From an uncultured Amaricoccus sp. (GTDB lineage: Bacteria; Pseudomonadota; Alphaproteobacteria; Rhodobacterales; Rhodobacteraceae), in the NCBI RefSeq assembly GCF_937891315.1, contig NZ_CALAGI010000128.1, positions 1 through 12,544 of the forward strand: DNA of 12,544 nucleotides, written 5' to 3'. The notes below the pieces were generated by a model, which ran no database searches, had not been told where the DNA came from, and saw nothing but the letters and a program-made list of their open reading frames with translations. The position numbers and the translations under genes were made by a program. Positions 1 through 6,030 of this stretch are shown one piece after another. Each line of letters begins with the position of its first letter. The stretch's first letter is position 1.

Positions 1-719
1 ACCGCGCTCCGGTCAACCTCGGGCGGGCCGTCCGCGCAAGGCTGCGCCGCTGCCACCGCTTCGGCGAGCGCCACGTCGCCAGCGACCAGCGCGCCGCGCG
101 CCGTCGGTCGGAACCGTGCCCTGAAGGCGGCCAGCAGCACCGCCGCCTCCGCCTCGGCGGGATAGCCGATGGCGACGAGAGCCGCGCGGAACGCCCTGGC
201 GTCGGCCCGGCCGGACACCGGCGCCGGCGCCGCCGGCCAGGTCGCGCGACCGCCGAGCGCGAGGCGGCGCCAATCGAACTTGCGTCCCGGATCGACCTTG
301 CGACCCGGCGCCATGTCGGAATGGCCGATCACCCGCGAGGGCGGAATGCTCCACCGCGCGAGAACGCCGTCGAGCAGAGCCTCCAGCGCCGCCATCTGCG
401 CCTCGGGGAACGGCGGATTGTCGTCGAGCGGTCCGGGATTCGCGAGCTCGATCCCGATCGAATGCGAATTGACGTCGCGCACGCCGCCCCAGGAGCCGGC
501 GCCCGCGTGCCAGGCGCGTTCGGTCTCGGCCACCAGGCGCCAGACCTCGCCGGTCGGGCCGATGAGGTAATGCGCCGAAACCTCCGCCGCCGGATCGCAG
601 AGCCGGTCCAGCGCCGCCTCCGCCGTCGCCATCGCGGTATAGTGCAGCACCACCATGTCCGGCCGTGCGACGCCCCGACGCGGGCCATGGTTCGGGCTTG
701 ACCGGTCACGGATTTTCAT
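1..719 (-). CDS. N-acetylmuramoyl-L-alanine amidase, AmpD type (3' end beyond the window)
   Basis: This is a zinc amidase of the Amidase_2 (AmpD) family, which cuts the amide bond between N-acetylmuramic acid and the L-alanine of the stem peptide during peptidoglycan turnover or recycling. I translated it by hand from the minus strand; the frame stays open to the left edge, so 239 codons are visible and the stop is missing. The start is the ATG at 719-717. Near the N-terminus is SPNHGPR, then VVLHYTAM with zinc ligand H26, GIEL with the catalytic-type E91, and IGHSDMAPGRKVDPG with ligands H133 and D143. The amidase domain spans about residues 20-155. The rest looks like the small C-terminal helical (peptidoglycan-binding-like) region seen in this family. 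There is no clear signal peptide, so a cytosolic recycling role is likelier than an exported autolysin, but this is inference. It is divergent from the gene at 767. Confidence 0.88.
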   Translation of the reverse strand, partial: MKIRDRSSPNHGPRRGVARPDMVVLHYTAMATAEAALDRLCDPAAEVSAHYLIGPTGEVWRLVAETERAWHAGAGSWGGVRDVNSHSIGIELANPGPLDDNPPFPEAQMAALEALLDGVLARWSIPPSRVIGHSDMAPGRKVDPGRKFDWRRLALGGRATWPAAPAPVSGRADARAFRAALVAIGYPAEAEAAVLLAAFRARFRPTARGALVAGDVALAEAVAAAQPCADGPPEVDRSA

Positions 720-766
720 GGGTCAGTGCGCCTACGTCACGGCGTCCGGCCGAAGCCGAGGAGCCC

Positions 767-1354
767 ATGCCCTTCCAGAACCGCTGCGCCCCGGATGGCA
801 CGCTCCACGCCACACCGGCGCGTGGGGCGCTGATGGGCAACCGGGGCGGTCGGCTGCACCGCGCGGACGGCACTCTCGGCGCCTCGCGATGGCGCTCCCG
901 CGCCTGGATCTGCTGCCTGACCACGTTTCGCGGACGCCGGCGCGCGGTGATGGGCGCCGGCTATACCGAGATCTTCTTCCTCGACGAGCCGACCGCGCTC
1001 GCCGCCGGCCATCGGCCCTGTTTCGAATGCCGCCGCGCCGCGGCCCTGGCGTTCGCCGCGGCCTGGGGTCGGGCGAAGGGAACACCGCCACCGCGCGTGT
1101 CCGAGATGGACCGCGCACTCCATGCCGAGCGCCTCGGCCCACGCGAAATCCTCGCCTTCTCGACCATTCCCGCCGGGGTGATCTTCGAAGCGGATGGCTT
1201 TCAGCTGCGCACAGTGGCCGGCGCCCGTCGCTGGAGCTTCGAGGGCTACGGTCCGGAGCGCGCCTTCGCCGCCGGGGACCGGCTTTCCTGCCTCACGCCG
1301 CCGAGCATCGTCGCCGCCCTCCGCGCCGGCTATGCGCCGCATGTCAGCCTTTGA
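767..1354 (+). CDS. conserved hypothetical protein with a GHRPCFECRR (CxxC) motif
   Basis: This is a 195-aa protein that I cannot assign to a function; it resembles uncharacterised proteins I associate with Rhodobacteraceae. The start is the ATG at 767, preceded by GAGGAG at 758-763; upstream in-frame ATGs lack such a site. Visible features are an N-terminal MGNRGGR stretch (23-29), paired cysteines C49-C50, GYTEIFFLDE (65-74), and GHRPCFECRR (81-90) with H82, C85 and C88, which could bind a metal or form a disulfide. There is no signal peptide or membrane segment. The C-terminal half is rich in Arg, Ala and Gly without a recognisable fold. It stands alone on the plus strand between a divergent amidase and a convergent lipoprotein gene, whose last 11 bases it overlaps. 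That it is a gene is well supported by the ribosome site, reading-frame length and conserved-looking motifs; its role is unknown. Confidence 0.8.
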   Translation: MPFQNRCAPDGTLHATPARGALMGNRGGRLHRADGTLGASRWRSRAWICCLTTFRGRRRAVMGAGYTEIFFLDEPTALAAGHRPCFECRRAAALAFAAAWGRAKGTPPPRVSEMDRALHAERLGPREILAFSTIPAGVIFEADGFQLRTVAGARRWSFEGYGPERAFAAGDRLSCLTPPSIVAALRAGYAPHVSL

Positions 1355-1937
1355 GCTGTCGGAACGGCGTCGGATCCCAGGCGCAGGCGAAGCCGTCGCC
1401 GTCCGGGTCGAGCCCGCCGCGATCGTCCTGTGGGCCGCCATTCGCCAGGAACGCCCGCTGCGCGTCGTCGGGATGCTTGAACCGCCGGCAGGCCGCCGCC
1501 GCGGACAGCGAATTGCCGCGCCGGTCGTAGACCCGCACGCCGACCGCGTTGCTGGTTTGCTGGGCGAAGAGCGCGACATTGATGCCCTCGACCCGGTCGG
1601 GCAGCGCGCCCGGCTGTACGATGACGAGCTGCGCCCGGTCGGCGGCGAGCTTGCGCTCGGCCACCGCCGCGTCGATCTTCTGCTCCTCAAGCGTGGTCTG
1701 CAGCAGGTTCAGCGTATCGGTATCGAGCGGCCGTCCCACGCCCGGCGCCGCGGTGGCGGTCGAGACGCCGGCCGGCGCCTGCTGCACACCCGGCGGCAGC
1801 GGCTCGCCGCCCATGGAGGAGGCGATGCCGGTGGTCGGCACCTCGGTGATGACCGGCTGATCGGGAACCGTGACATCGCCGGAGGTGCAGGCCGAAAGCA
1901 GCCCGCCCGCGATGATCGCCATCACACGCTTTTTCAT
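1344..1937 (-). CDS. Excalibur calcium-binding domain lipoprotein
   Basis: This is a 197-aa predicted lipoprotein. The chosen start gives a short signal peptide with lipobox LSAC (14-17), so C17 would be lipidated; longer in-frame starts upstream would spoil this signal. Residues 18-70 are a Pro/Thr/Ala-rich, low-complexity linker, followed by a Glu/Lys/Ala-rich helical stretch (about 73-105). The C-terminus (about 125-193) matches the Excalibur pattern: C150 followed by RRFKHPDDAQRAF, then LDPDGDGFAC with D177, D179 and D181 forming an EF-hand-like calcium loop and C185 as the probable disulfide partner of C150. Such domains occur on extracytoplasmic proteins; the specific job of this one is not known. 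It lies 40 bases downstream of gatA on the same strand, so it may be cotranscribed with gatCA, and it overlaps the convergent gene ending at 1354. Confidence 0.85.
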   Translation of the reverse strand: MKKRVMAIIAGGLLSACTSGDVTVPDQPVITEVPTTGIASSMGGEPLPPGVQQAPAGVSTATAAPGVGRPLDTDTLNLLQTTLEEQKIDAAVAERKLAADRAQLVIVQPGALPDRVEGINVALFAQQTSNAVGVRVYDRRGNSLSAAAACRRFKHPDDAQRAFLANGGPQDDRGGLDPDGDGFACAWDPTPFRQLKG

Positions 1938-1977
1938 CTTGCCGTCTTGCCTCGCATACATATGCCTCGGCACAGCT

Positions 1978-3465
1978 CTACCACCATTTTCGAGGTTTTG
2001 CAGCAAATCCGCTCGCCTTTTCCAGAGCATATGCCACGTCGAGCATTCCGGCCTCGTCCCAGGGCCGGCCAATCACCTGCAACCCCAGCGGGAGACCCGC
2101 CTTGTCCACTCCCGCCGGGACCGAGGCGCCGGGCAGACCGGCGAGATTGACCGTCACGGTGAAGACGTCGTTGAGATACATCTGGACCGGATCGCCGTCG
2201 CCGACCTCGCCCAGGCCGAACGCGGCCGAGGGCGTCGCCGGGGTCAGGATCGCATCGATTCCCGCGGAGAAGGCGGCTTCGAAATCCTGGCGGATCAGCG
2301 TCCGCGTCTTCTGCGCCCTGAGATAGTAGGCGTCGTAGAAGCCGGCCGAGAGCACATAGGCGCCGATCATCACCCGGCGGCGGACTTCCTTGCCGAAGCC
2401 TTCGGCCCGGCTGCGCTCGTACATCTCGGTGACGCCCTCCTGGGCCTCGATCCGCGCGCGGTGGCCATAGCGCACGCCGTCGTAGCGCGCGAGGTTCGAC
2501 GAGGCTTCCGCCGGGGCGATGACGTAATAGGCCGGCAGCGCATATTTCGTGCGGGGCAGGCTGATCTCGACGATCTCCGCGCCCGCGTCGCGCAGCATCT
2601 CGGCGCCCCGCTGCCAGAGGGCCTCGATCTCGGCCGGCATGCCGTCGATGCGATATTCCTTCGGGACGCCGATCCGCTTGCCGCGCATGTCGCCGACGAG
2701 CGCGGCCTCGAAATCCGGCACCGGGCGGTTGGCCGAGGTGCTGTCCTTCGGATCGTGCCCGGCCATGGCGCCGAGCAGGATCGCGGCGTCGCGCACGGTC
2801 TTCGTCATCGGTCCCGCCTGGTCGAGCGAGGAGGCGAAGGCGACGATCCCCCAGCGCGAGCAGCGCCCGTAGGTCGGCTTTACCCCGACGATGCCGGTCA
2901 GCGCCGCCGGCTGGCGGATCGAGCCGCCGGTGTCCGTGCCGGTCGCGCCGAGGCAGAGATCCGCCGCCACCGCCGCCGCCGAGCCGCCCGAGGAGCCGCC
3001 CGGGGTCAGCGGCGCGGCGTCGCCCGCCCGCCGCCAGGGGCTGACCACCGGTCCGAAGGCCGAGCTCTCGTTCGACGAGCCCATGGCGAACTCGTCCATG
3101 TTGAGCTTGCCGAGGCAGACCGCGCCGCGCTCCCAGAGCCGGGCGGTGACGCTGCTCTCGTAGGGCGGGACGAAGCCTTCCAGGATGTTGGACGCCGCCT
3201 GCGCCGGCAAGCCCTCGACGCAGAAGAGATCCTTGATCCCGAGGGGCACGCCGCAGAGGTCGGGCGCCTCCCCCGCGTCGAGCCGGGTCTGCGCCGCCGC
3301 CGCGCCGACGCGGGCGCGGTCTGGCGAGACATGGGAGAAGGCGTTGAGCGGCGTCGCGGCGGTGATCGCGTCGAGGCAGGACTCGGTCAATTCGGCCGCG
3401 CCGATCCGTCGGGAACGCAGGCCCTCGCGGGCCTCGGCGATGGTCAGGCGGGCGAGATCGGACAT
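1978..3465 (-). CDS. gatA: Asp-tRNA(Asn)/Glu-tRNA(Gln) amidotransferase subunit A
   Basis: GatA is the glutaminase subunit of the GatCAB complex. It releases ammonia from glutamine, which GatB uses to convert Glu-tRNA(Gln), and in many bacteria Asp-tRNA(Asn), to the correct amidated tRNA. The 495-aa length is normal. The amidase-signature triad is visible: K78 in GIKDLF, the cis-serine S158 in PGGSSGGSAAA, and the nucleophile S182 in TDTGGSIRQP. The conserved GVKPTYGRCSRWGI stretch follows. The start (MSDLARLTIAEA) was chosen by family resemblance; an alternative ATG lies seven codons upstream, and neither has a strong ribosome site. It follows gatC by 43 bases on the same strand. gatB is not in this window, which is common in alphaproteobacteria. 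Confidence 0.97.
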   Translation of the reverse strand: MSDLARLTIAEAREGLRSRRIGAAELTESCLDAITAATPLNAFSHVSPDRARVGAAAAQTRLDAGEAPDLCGVPLGIKDLFCVEGLPAQAASNILEGFVPPYESSVTARLWERGAVCLGKLNMDEFAMGSSNESSAFGPVVSPWRRAGDAAPLTPGGSSGGSAAAVAADLCLGATGTDTGGSIRQPAALTGIVGVKPTYGRCSRWGIVAFASSLDQAGPMTKTVRDAAILLGAMAGHDPKDSTSANRPVPDFEAALVGDMRGKRIGVPKEYRIDGMPAEIEALWQRGAEMLRDAGAEIVEISLPRTKYALPAYYVIAPAEASSNLARYDGVRYGHRARIEAQEGVTEMYERSRAEGFGKEVRRRVMIGAYVLSAGFYDAYYLRAQKTRTLIRQDFEAAFSAGIDAILTPATPSAAFGLGEVGDGDPVQMYLNDVFTVTVNLAGLPGASVPAGVDKAGLPLGLQVIGRPWDEAGMLDVAYALEKASGFAAKPRKWW

Positions 3466-3508
3466 GCTGTTCCCACGACTTTCCATTTCCCGGACTTGGC
3501 CGGACTGT

Positions 3509-3796
3509 TTATTCCACGACCTTCGGCACGGTGAAGAATCCGTCGCGCGCGTCCGGCGCGTTGGCGAGTACCCGCTCGGGGTAGCCGCCATCGGTCACCG
3601 CGTCCTGGCGCCAGGGCAGCCGCATCGGGGTGACGGATGTCATCGGTTCGACGCCGGTGACATCGAGTTCGCCCAGCTGTTCCATGAAGCCGAGGATCGC
3701 CGACAACTCGGCGGCGAGCGGGGCGATATCGGCCTCGGCCACCTCGATCCGTGCGAGATGGGCGACGCGGCGCGCGGTTTCTGCGTCAATCGACAT
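3509..3796 (-). CDS. gatC: Asp-tRNA(Asn)/Glu-tRNA(Gln) amidotransferase subunit C
   Basis: GatC is the small subunit that wraps around GatA and GatB and stabilises the amidotransferase. The 95-aa length is typical. The N-terminus MSIDAETARRVAHLARI and the central ELSAILGFMEQL with a following VEP-M motif are characteristic, as is the C-terminal GFFTVPKVVE. The ATG at 3796-3794 is preceded, in the minus-strand direction, by AAGGA with a nine-base spacer. A longer in-frame start twelve codons upstream exists, but its extra residues are unlike the family. It is the first gene of a leftward group gatC-gatA-lipoprotein. Its promoter must lie in the gap to its right; I could not identify it convincingly. 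Confidence 0.95.
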   Translation of the reverse strand: MSIDAETARRVAHLARIEVAEADIAPLAAELSAILGFMEQLGELDVTGVEPMTSVTPMRLPWRQDAVTDGGYPERVLANAPDARDGFFTVPKVVE

Positions 3797-3906
3797 CGAT
3801 CCGGATCCTTCGGCCTCGCGGGAGATGGGCATTCGGCCGTCCGCGCTTTATCCCGCCACCCGTCCCCACGCAAGACCCGCGCCGGGGCGGCCGGGCCTCG
3901 GGCGAG

Positions 3907-3926
3907 GGGCGCGGAGCGCCGCGCCC
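3907..3926. repeat. GC-rich perfect hairpin
   Basis: GGGCGCGG, a 4-base loop AGCG, then CCGCGCCC form a perfect 8-bp stem. No T-run follows on either strand, so it is not a classical intrinsic terminator. On the minus strand it would lie in a gatC leader if transcription starts further right. Such GC-only dyads also arise by chance in DNA of this composition. Confidence 0.4.
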
Positions 3927-4097
3927 GCGCCGGGACGCGCCGCTCATGGGATTTCGTGGGTGCGGGGTATGGCGTGCAGCATGGCGTGGGATTCGGTGGC
4001 CGATTCGGCGAAGCCGGGTACCAGACGAGACGCCGGCGCGGCTTGCGGGTAACACCGAGGCAGAAAATTACAACTTTATTGATTTTCGGCTTGAGTG

Positions 4098-4118
4098 TGT
4101 GCAATCGGTGGTTGCACA
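4098..4118. promoter_or_regulatory. 7-bp inverted repeat, possible operator
   Basis: TGTGCAA and TTGCACA are perfect inverted copies separated by 7 bases, in an AT-richer stretch between the divergent gatC and mraZ transcripts. The 21-bp dyad has the size of a site for a dimeric regulator, but I cannot name one. On the minus strand the left arm reads TTGCAC, which might serve as a -35 element for gatCA; no good -10 sits at the right distance. Confidence 0.35.
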
Positions 4119-4241
4119 AAATGTGGTGGTAACGGTGCCGTGACGCCACAAGTAATGCTCGTGATCGGGTAATGCTGCGGCGCACCAAAGGGCGAAAAGC
4201 CGCTGATTGAACGATCAAAATCCCGATGGACGTGAAAACCG

Positions 4242-4275
4242 TTGCGTGGCATGAAATCCCATGCTATCCCATAAC
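4242..4275 (+). promoter_or_regulatory. candidate promoter of the mraZ leader RNA
   Basis: The best candidate I see is TTGCGT (4242-4247), a 17-base spacer, and TATCCC (4265-4270); CATAAC at 4270-4275 is an alternative -10. Both match the housekeeping consensus only weakly. The location is supported by what follows: a start near 4277-4280 would give an RNA of about 210 nt up to the terminator and a leader of about 245 nt up to the mraZ start codon. A stress-sigma promoter is possible. Confidence 0.35.
4256..4272 (-). promoter_or_regulatory. tandem TGGGA boxes, candidate MraZ operator
   Basis: ATCCCAT occurs twice with a 10-base period (4256-4262 and 4266-4272). Read on the minus strand this is TGGGA, five bases, TGGGA. 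In E. coli, MraZ represses its own promoter by binding TGGGN direct repeats spaced by five bases, so the spacing fits exactly, although the orientation is reversed and only two copies are present. The repeats overlap the candidate -10 region, where a repressor would be effective. Assignment to MraZ is inference. Confidence 0.4.
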
Positions 4276-4277
4276 TC

Positions 4278-4487
4278 ACGGAAGGCAGCGGAATACAAGA
4301 CAAGGGCAAGTAAAGACCCAAGTGAGACTCGGCAGGCTTCATACAGGCCCGCGCTTTCCTAAGACGAAGAAGACCCGACGCGACTGAAGAACGAGCAGGC
4401 ACGTAAGACGTGGCGCAGTCGGGCCGAAGGCCCAAACAGGACCGGATGACGGGTCGTGCTTTCAGGTGGCACGGCCCGTCATTGTTT
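4278..4487 (+). ncRNA. mraZ leader small RNA, UpsM-like
   Basis: This stretch of about 210 bases lies directly upstream of mraZ, has no plausible reading frame and ends in an intrinsic terminator. In Rhodobacter sphaeroides the dcw cluster is preceded by an unusually long leader from which a terminated sRNA of about 200 nt, UpsM, is produced; position, length and terminator agree. Visible structure includes CGACTG (4381-4386) pairing with CAGTCG (4416-4421) around a CACGT-AAG-ACGTG hairpin (4400-4412), then a GGGCC-GAA-GGCCC hairpin (4421-4433). The 5' half is purine-rich and mostly unpaired by eye, as expected for a region open to RNase E or a partner RNA. Read-through past the terminator would supply transcription of the division genes. 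The 5' end is estimated from a weak promoter call; identity with UpsM rests on context, not on sequence comparison. Confidence 0.6.
4446..4487 (+). terminator. intrinsic terminator / attenuator ahead of mraZ
   Basis: ATGACGGGTCGTGC (4446-4459) pairs with GCACGGCCCGTCAT (4469-4482): a 14-bp stem with one G-U pair and a 9-base loop, followed by TGTTT. It lies 35 bases before the mraZ start codon and inside the transcript of the division cluster, so it must be leaky or regulated; this is the expected architecture of an UpsM-type attenuator. Confidence 0.8.
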
Positions 4488-4507
4488 CCGGGATGGGCGA
4501 AGCGGAC

Positions 4508-4512
4508 AGGAG
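4508..4512 (+). promoter_or_regulatory. ribosome binding site of mraZ
   Basis: AGGAG lies 10 bases before GTG 4523. It decides the start: the longer frame opens at GTG 4466, which lies within the terminator hairpin and has no such site. Confidence 0.7.
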
Positions 4513-4522
4513 TTGGTTGCCG

Positions 4523-5032
4523 GTGAAGGCGTCTTTCAGGGGCGAGTCGGTCCACAAGTTGGACACGAAGGGTCGCTTGTCGATCCCGGCCCCGTTTCGG
4601 CGCGAGCTGGAGAAGGGCGATCCCGAATGGGAATCGGGCCGACCACAGCGTTTCATCCTGGTCTATGGTCATCAGGACACCAGCTATCTCGAAGGCTTCT
4701 CCATCGAGTCGATGGCGCGGATGGAGCGGCGGATCCGCAAGATGGATCAGTTCAGCGTCGCGCGTAAGCTTGCGACCTATACCTACAGCACCTGCTCGAC
4801 GCAGATGGAGCTGGACCCGACGGGCCGGATCGTGCTTCCGGCCGAGCTGAAGCAGCGGATCGGCGCCACCGACGAGGTCCGCTTCCTTGGCGAGCTCGAC
4901 ACCTTCCGCATCACGACGCCGAGCGTGTTCGACGCGGCGATCGCCGAATTGCGCGGCCTCGTGGTGCCGGGAGACGCGGCGAGCGACCTCTACGCGGCGC
5001 TGGGCCGAATCGCCGACGAGGACGACGAATGA
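4523..5032 (+). CDS. mraZ: transcriptional regulator MraZ
   Basis: MraZ is a ring-forming DNA-binding protein that, in E. coli, represses its own promoter and so the division and wall cluster that follows. From GTG 4523 the protein has 169 aa and begins (Met)KASFRGE, the usual family N-terminus. The two SpoVT-AbrB half-domains are marked by DTKGRLSIP (14-22) and DPTGRIVLP (98-106), which also carry the DxxGR signature. The C-terminal tail after about residue 140 is longer and acidic at its end (ADEDDE), as often in alphaproteobacteria. A longer frame back to GTG 4466 adds 19 residues unlike the family. Its stop overlaps the rsmH start (ATGA). The tandem TGGGA boxes near 4256-4272 may be its operator. 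Confidence 0.96.
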   Translation: MKASFRGESVHKLDTKGRLSIPAPFRRELEKGDPEWESGRPQRFILVYGHQDTSYLEGFSIESMARMERRIRKMDQFSVARKLATYTYSTCSTQMELDPTGRIVLPAELKQRIGATDEVRFLGELDTFRITTPSVFDAAIAELRGLVVPGDAASDLYAALGRIADEDDE

Positions 5033-6030
5033 TGATGGCGCCCTTCGCGCGGCATGTGCCGGTGCTGATCGGTGCGATTCTGGGGCGGGTCGCGCCCGCG
5101 CATGGCGTCTGGCTCGACGGCACCTTCGGCGCCGGTGGCTATGCCCGGGCCTTGCTCGACGCCGGGGCCGCGCGGGTGATCGGGGTCGATCGCGATCCCG
5201 ACGCGCTGAGGGCCGCGGCGCCCTGGGCGGAGACTTTCGGCGCCCGGCTCGACCTCCGCGCCGGGCGGTTCGGCGATCTTGACCGGATCGCGGCCGAGGC
5301 GGGGGCGTCGGCGCTGGATGGCGTTGTGCTCGATATCGGCGTTTCCTCAATGCAGCTCGACCAGGCGGAGCGCGGCTTTTCCTTTCAGAAGGAGGGGCCG
5401 CTCGACATGCGCATGGGTCGCTCCGGGCCTTCGGCCGCCGATCTGGTGAACAATCTGCCGGAAGCGGCGCTGGCCGACATATTGTTCCAGTATGGCGAGG
5501 AGCGCGCCTCGCGCCGGATCGCCCGGGCCATCGTCGCGGCGCGCAAGACGGCGCCGTTCGAGACGACCACCGACCTCGCCGGGCTCTTCGAGCGGCAATT
5601 GCCGCGGCCGAAGCCGGGGCAGCCGCATCCGGCGACCCGCGGTTTTCAGGCGCTGCGCATCGCGGTCAACGACGAGTTGGGCGAGCTGGCACGCGGCCTC
5701 GCCGCGGCCGAGGCGGCGCTGGCGCCGGGCGGCTGGCTCGCGGTCGTCACCTTTCATTCTCTGGAGGACCGCGTGGTGAAGCGCTTCCTGCAGGCGCGGT
5801 CCGGCGCGGCCCCGCGGACCAGCCGGCACGCGCCCGAGGCGACCGCCGAGGCGCCGCGGTTCGAACTCGTCACCCGCAAGGCGGTGGAACCCGACGCGGC
5901 CGAGGTCGCCGCCAACCCGCGCGCGCGCTCGGCCAAGCTGCGGCTCGCCCGGCGGCTCGACGCGCCGGCGGGGCGGATCGACGCGGCCACGCTCGGCCTG
6001 CCGGCGCTGGCGATCGGAGGGGCGCGGTGA
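5029..6030 (+). CDS. rsmH: 16S rRNA (cytosine(1402)-N(4))-methyltransferase
   Basis: RsmH (MraW) transfers a methyl group from S-adenosylmethionine to N4 of C1402 of 16S rRNA in the ribosomal decoding centre. The 333-aa length is normal. HVPVL (9-13) opens the family signature; the SAM-binding fold shows LDGTFGAGGYARALL (29-43), GVDRDPDAL (52-60) and VVLDIGVSSMQLD (99-111). The conserved GFSFQKEGPLDMRMG, RGFQALRIAVNDEL and TFHSLEDRVVKRF (241-253) follow. Three in-frame ATG codons stand in a row at 5029, 5032 and 5035; the first overlaps the mraZ stop as ATGA. GAGGAC at 5018-5023 serves any of them, so the exact N-terminus may differ by up to two residues. Its own stop overlaps ftsL (GTGA). 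Confidence 0.97.
   Translation: MMMAPFARHVPVLIGAILGRVAPAHGVWLDGTFGAGGYARALLDAGAARVIGVDRDPDALRAAAPWAETFGARLDLRAGRFGDLDRIAAEAGASALDGVVLDIGVSSMQLDQAERGFSFQKEGPLDMRMGRSGPSAADLVNNLPEAALADILFQYGEERASRRIARAIVAARKTAPFETTTDLAGLFERQLPRPKPGQPHPATRGFQALRIAVNDELGELARGLAAAEAALAPGGWLAVVTFHSLEDRVVKRFLQARSGAAPRTSRHAPEATAEAPRFELVTRKAVEPDAAEVAANPRARSAKLRLARRLDAPAGRIDAATLGLPALAIGGAR

Larger units (their letters stand above)
3797..4240. other. gene-free spacer between gatC and the mraZ leader
   Basis: No reading frame here has a family motif or a convincing ribosome site. The part next to gatC (about 3830-4060) is very GC-rich and contains a perfect 8-bp GC hairpin. From about 4060 to 4240 the base composition becomes visibly AT-richer, as expected of a control region. 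It carries an inverted repeat at 4098-4118 and a direct repeat GTAATGCT at 4152-4159 and 4169-4176. The leftward promoter of gatCA and possible regulator sites for the rightward dcw transcript should lie here. Confidence 0.7.

Noticed and set aside
655..1530. Open frame of 291 codons on the plus strand over the CxxC protein gene
   Set aside because: It is a shifted frame of the gene at 767-1354, very rich in Arg, Pro and Ser, with no ribosome site. It also runs into the oppositely oriented lipoprotein gene.
1870..3534. Long plus-strand frame (554 codons) opposite gatA
   Set aside because: It is the antisense shadow of gatA, caused by high GC content; the minus strand contains all GatA catalytic motifs.
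3786..4055. Small minus-strand frame of 89 codons upstream of gatC
   Set aside because: Arg/Pro-rich, overlaps the gatC start region, no ribosome site or recognisable motif.
4278..4490. RNase P RNA (rnpB) or tmRNA as the identity of the mraZ leader RNA
   Set aside because: The conserved RNase P core sequences and the tmRNA tRNA-like ends were not found, and the stretch is too short for either.
4076..5350. Minus-strand frame of 424 codons across the mraZ leader, mraZ and part of rsmH
   Set aside because: It crosses the terminator, mraZ and the start of rsmH in antisense and has low-complexity Arg-rich composition. No family resemblance.
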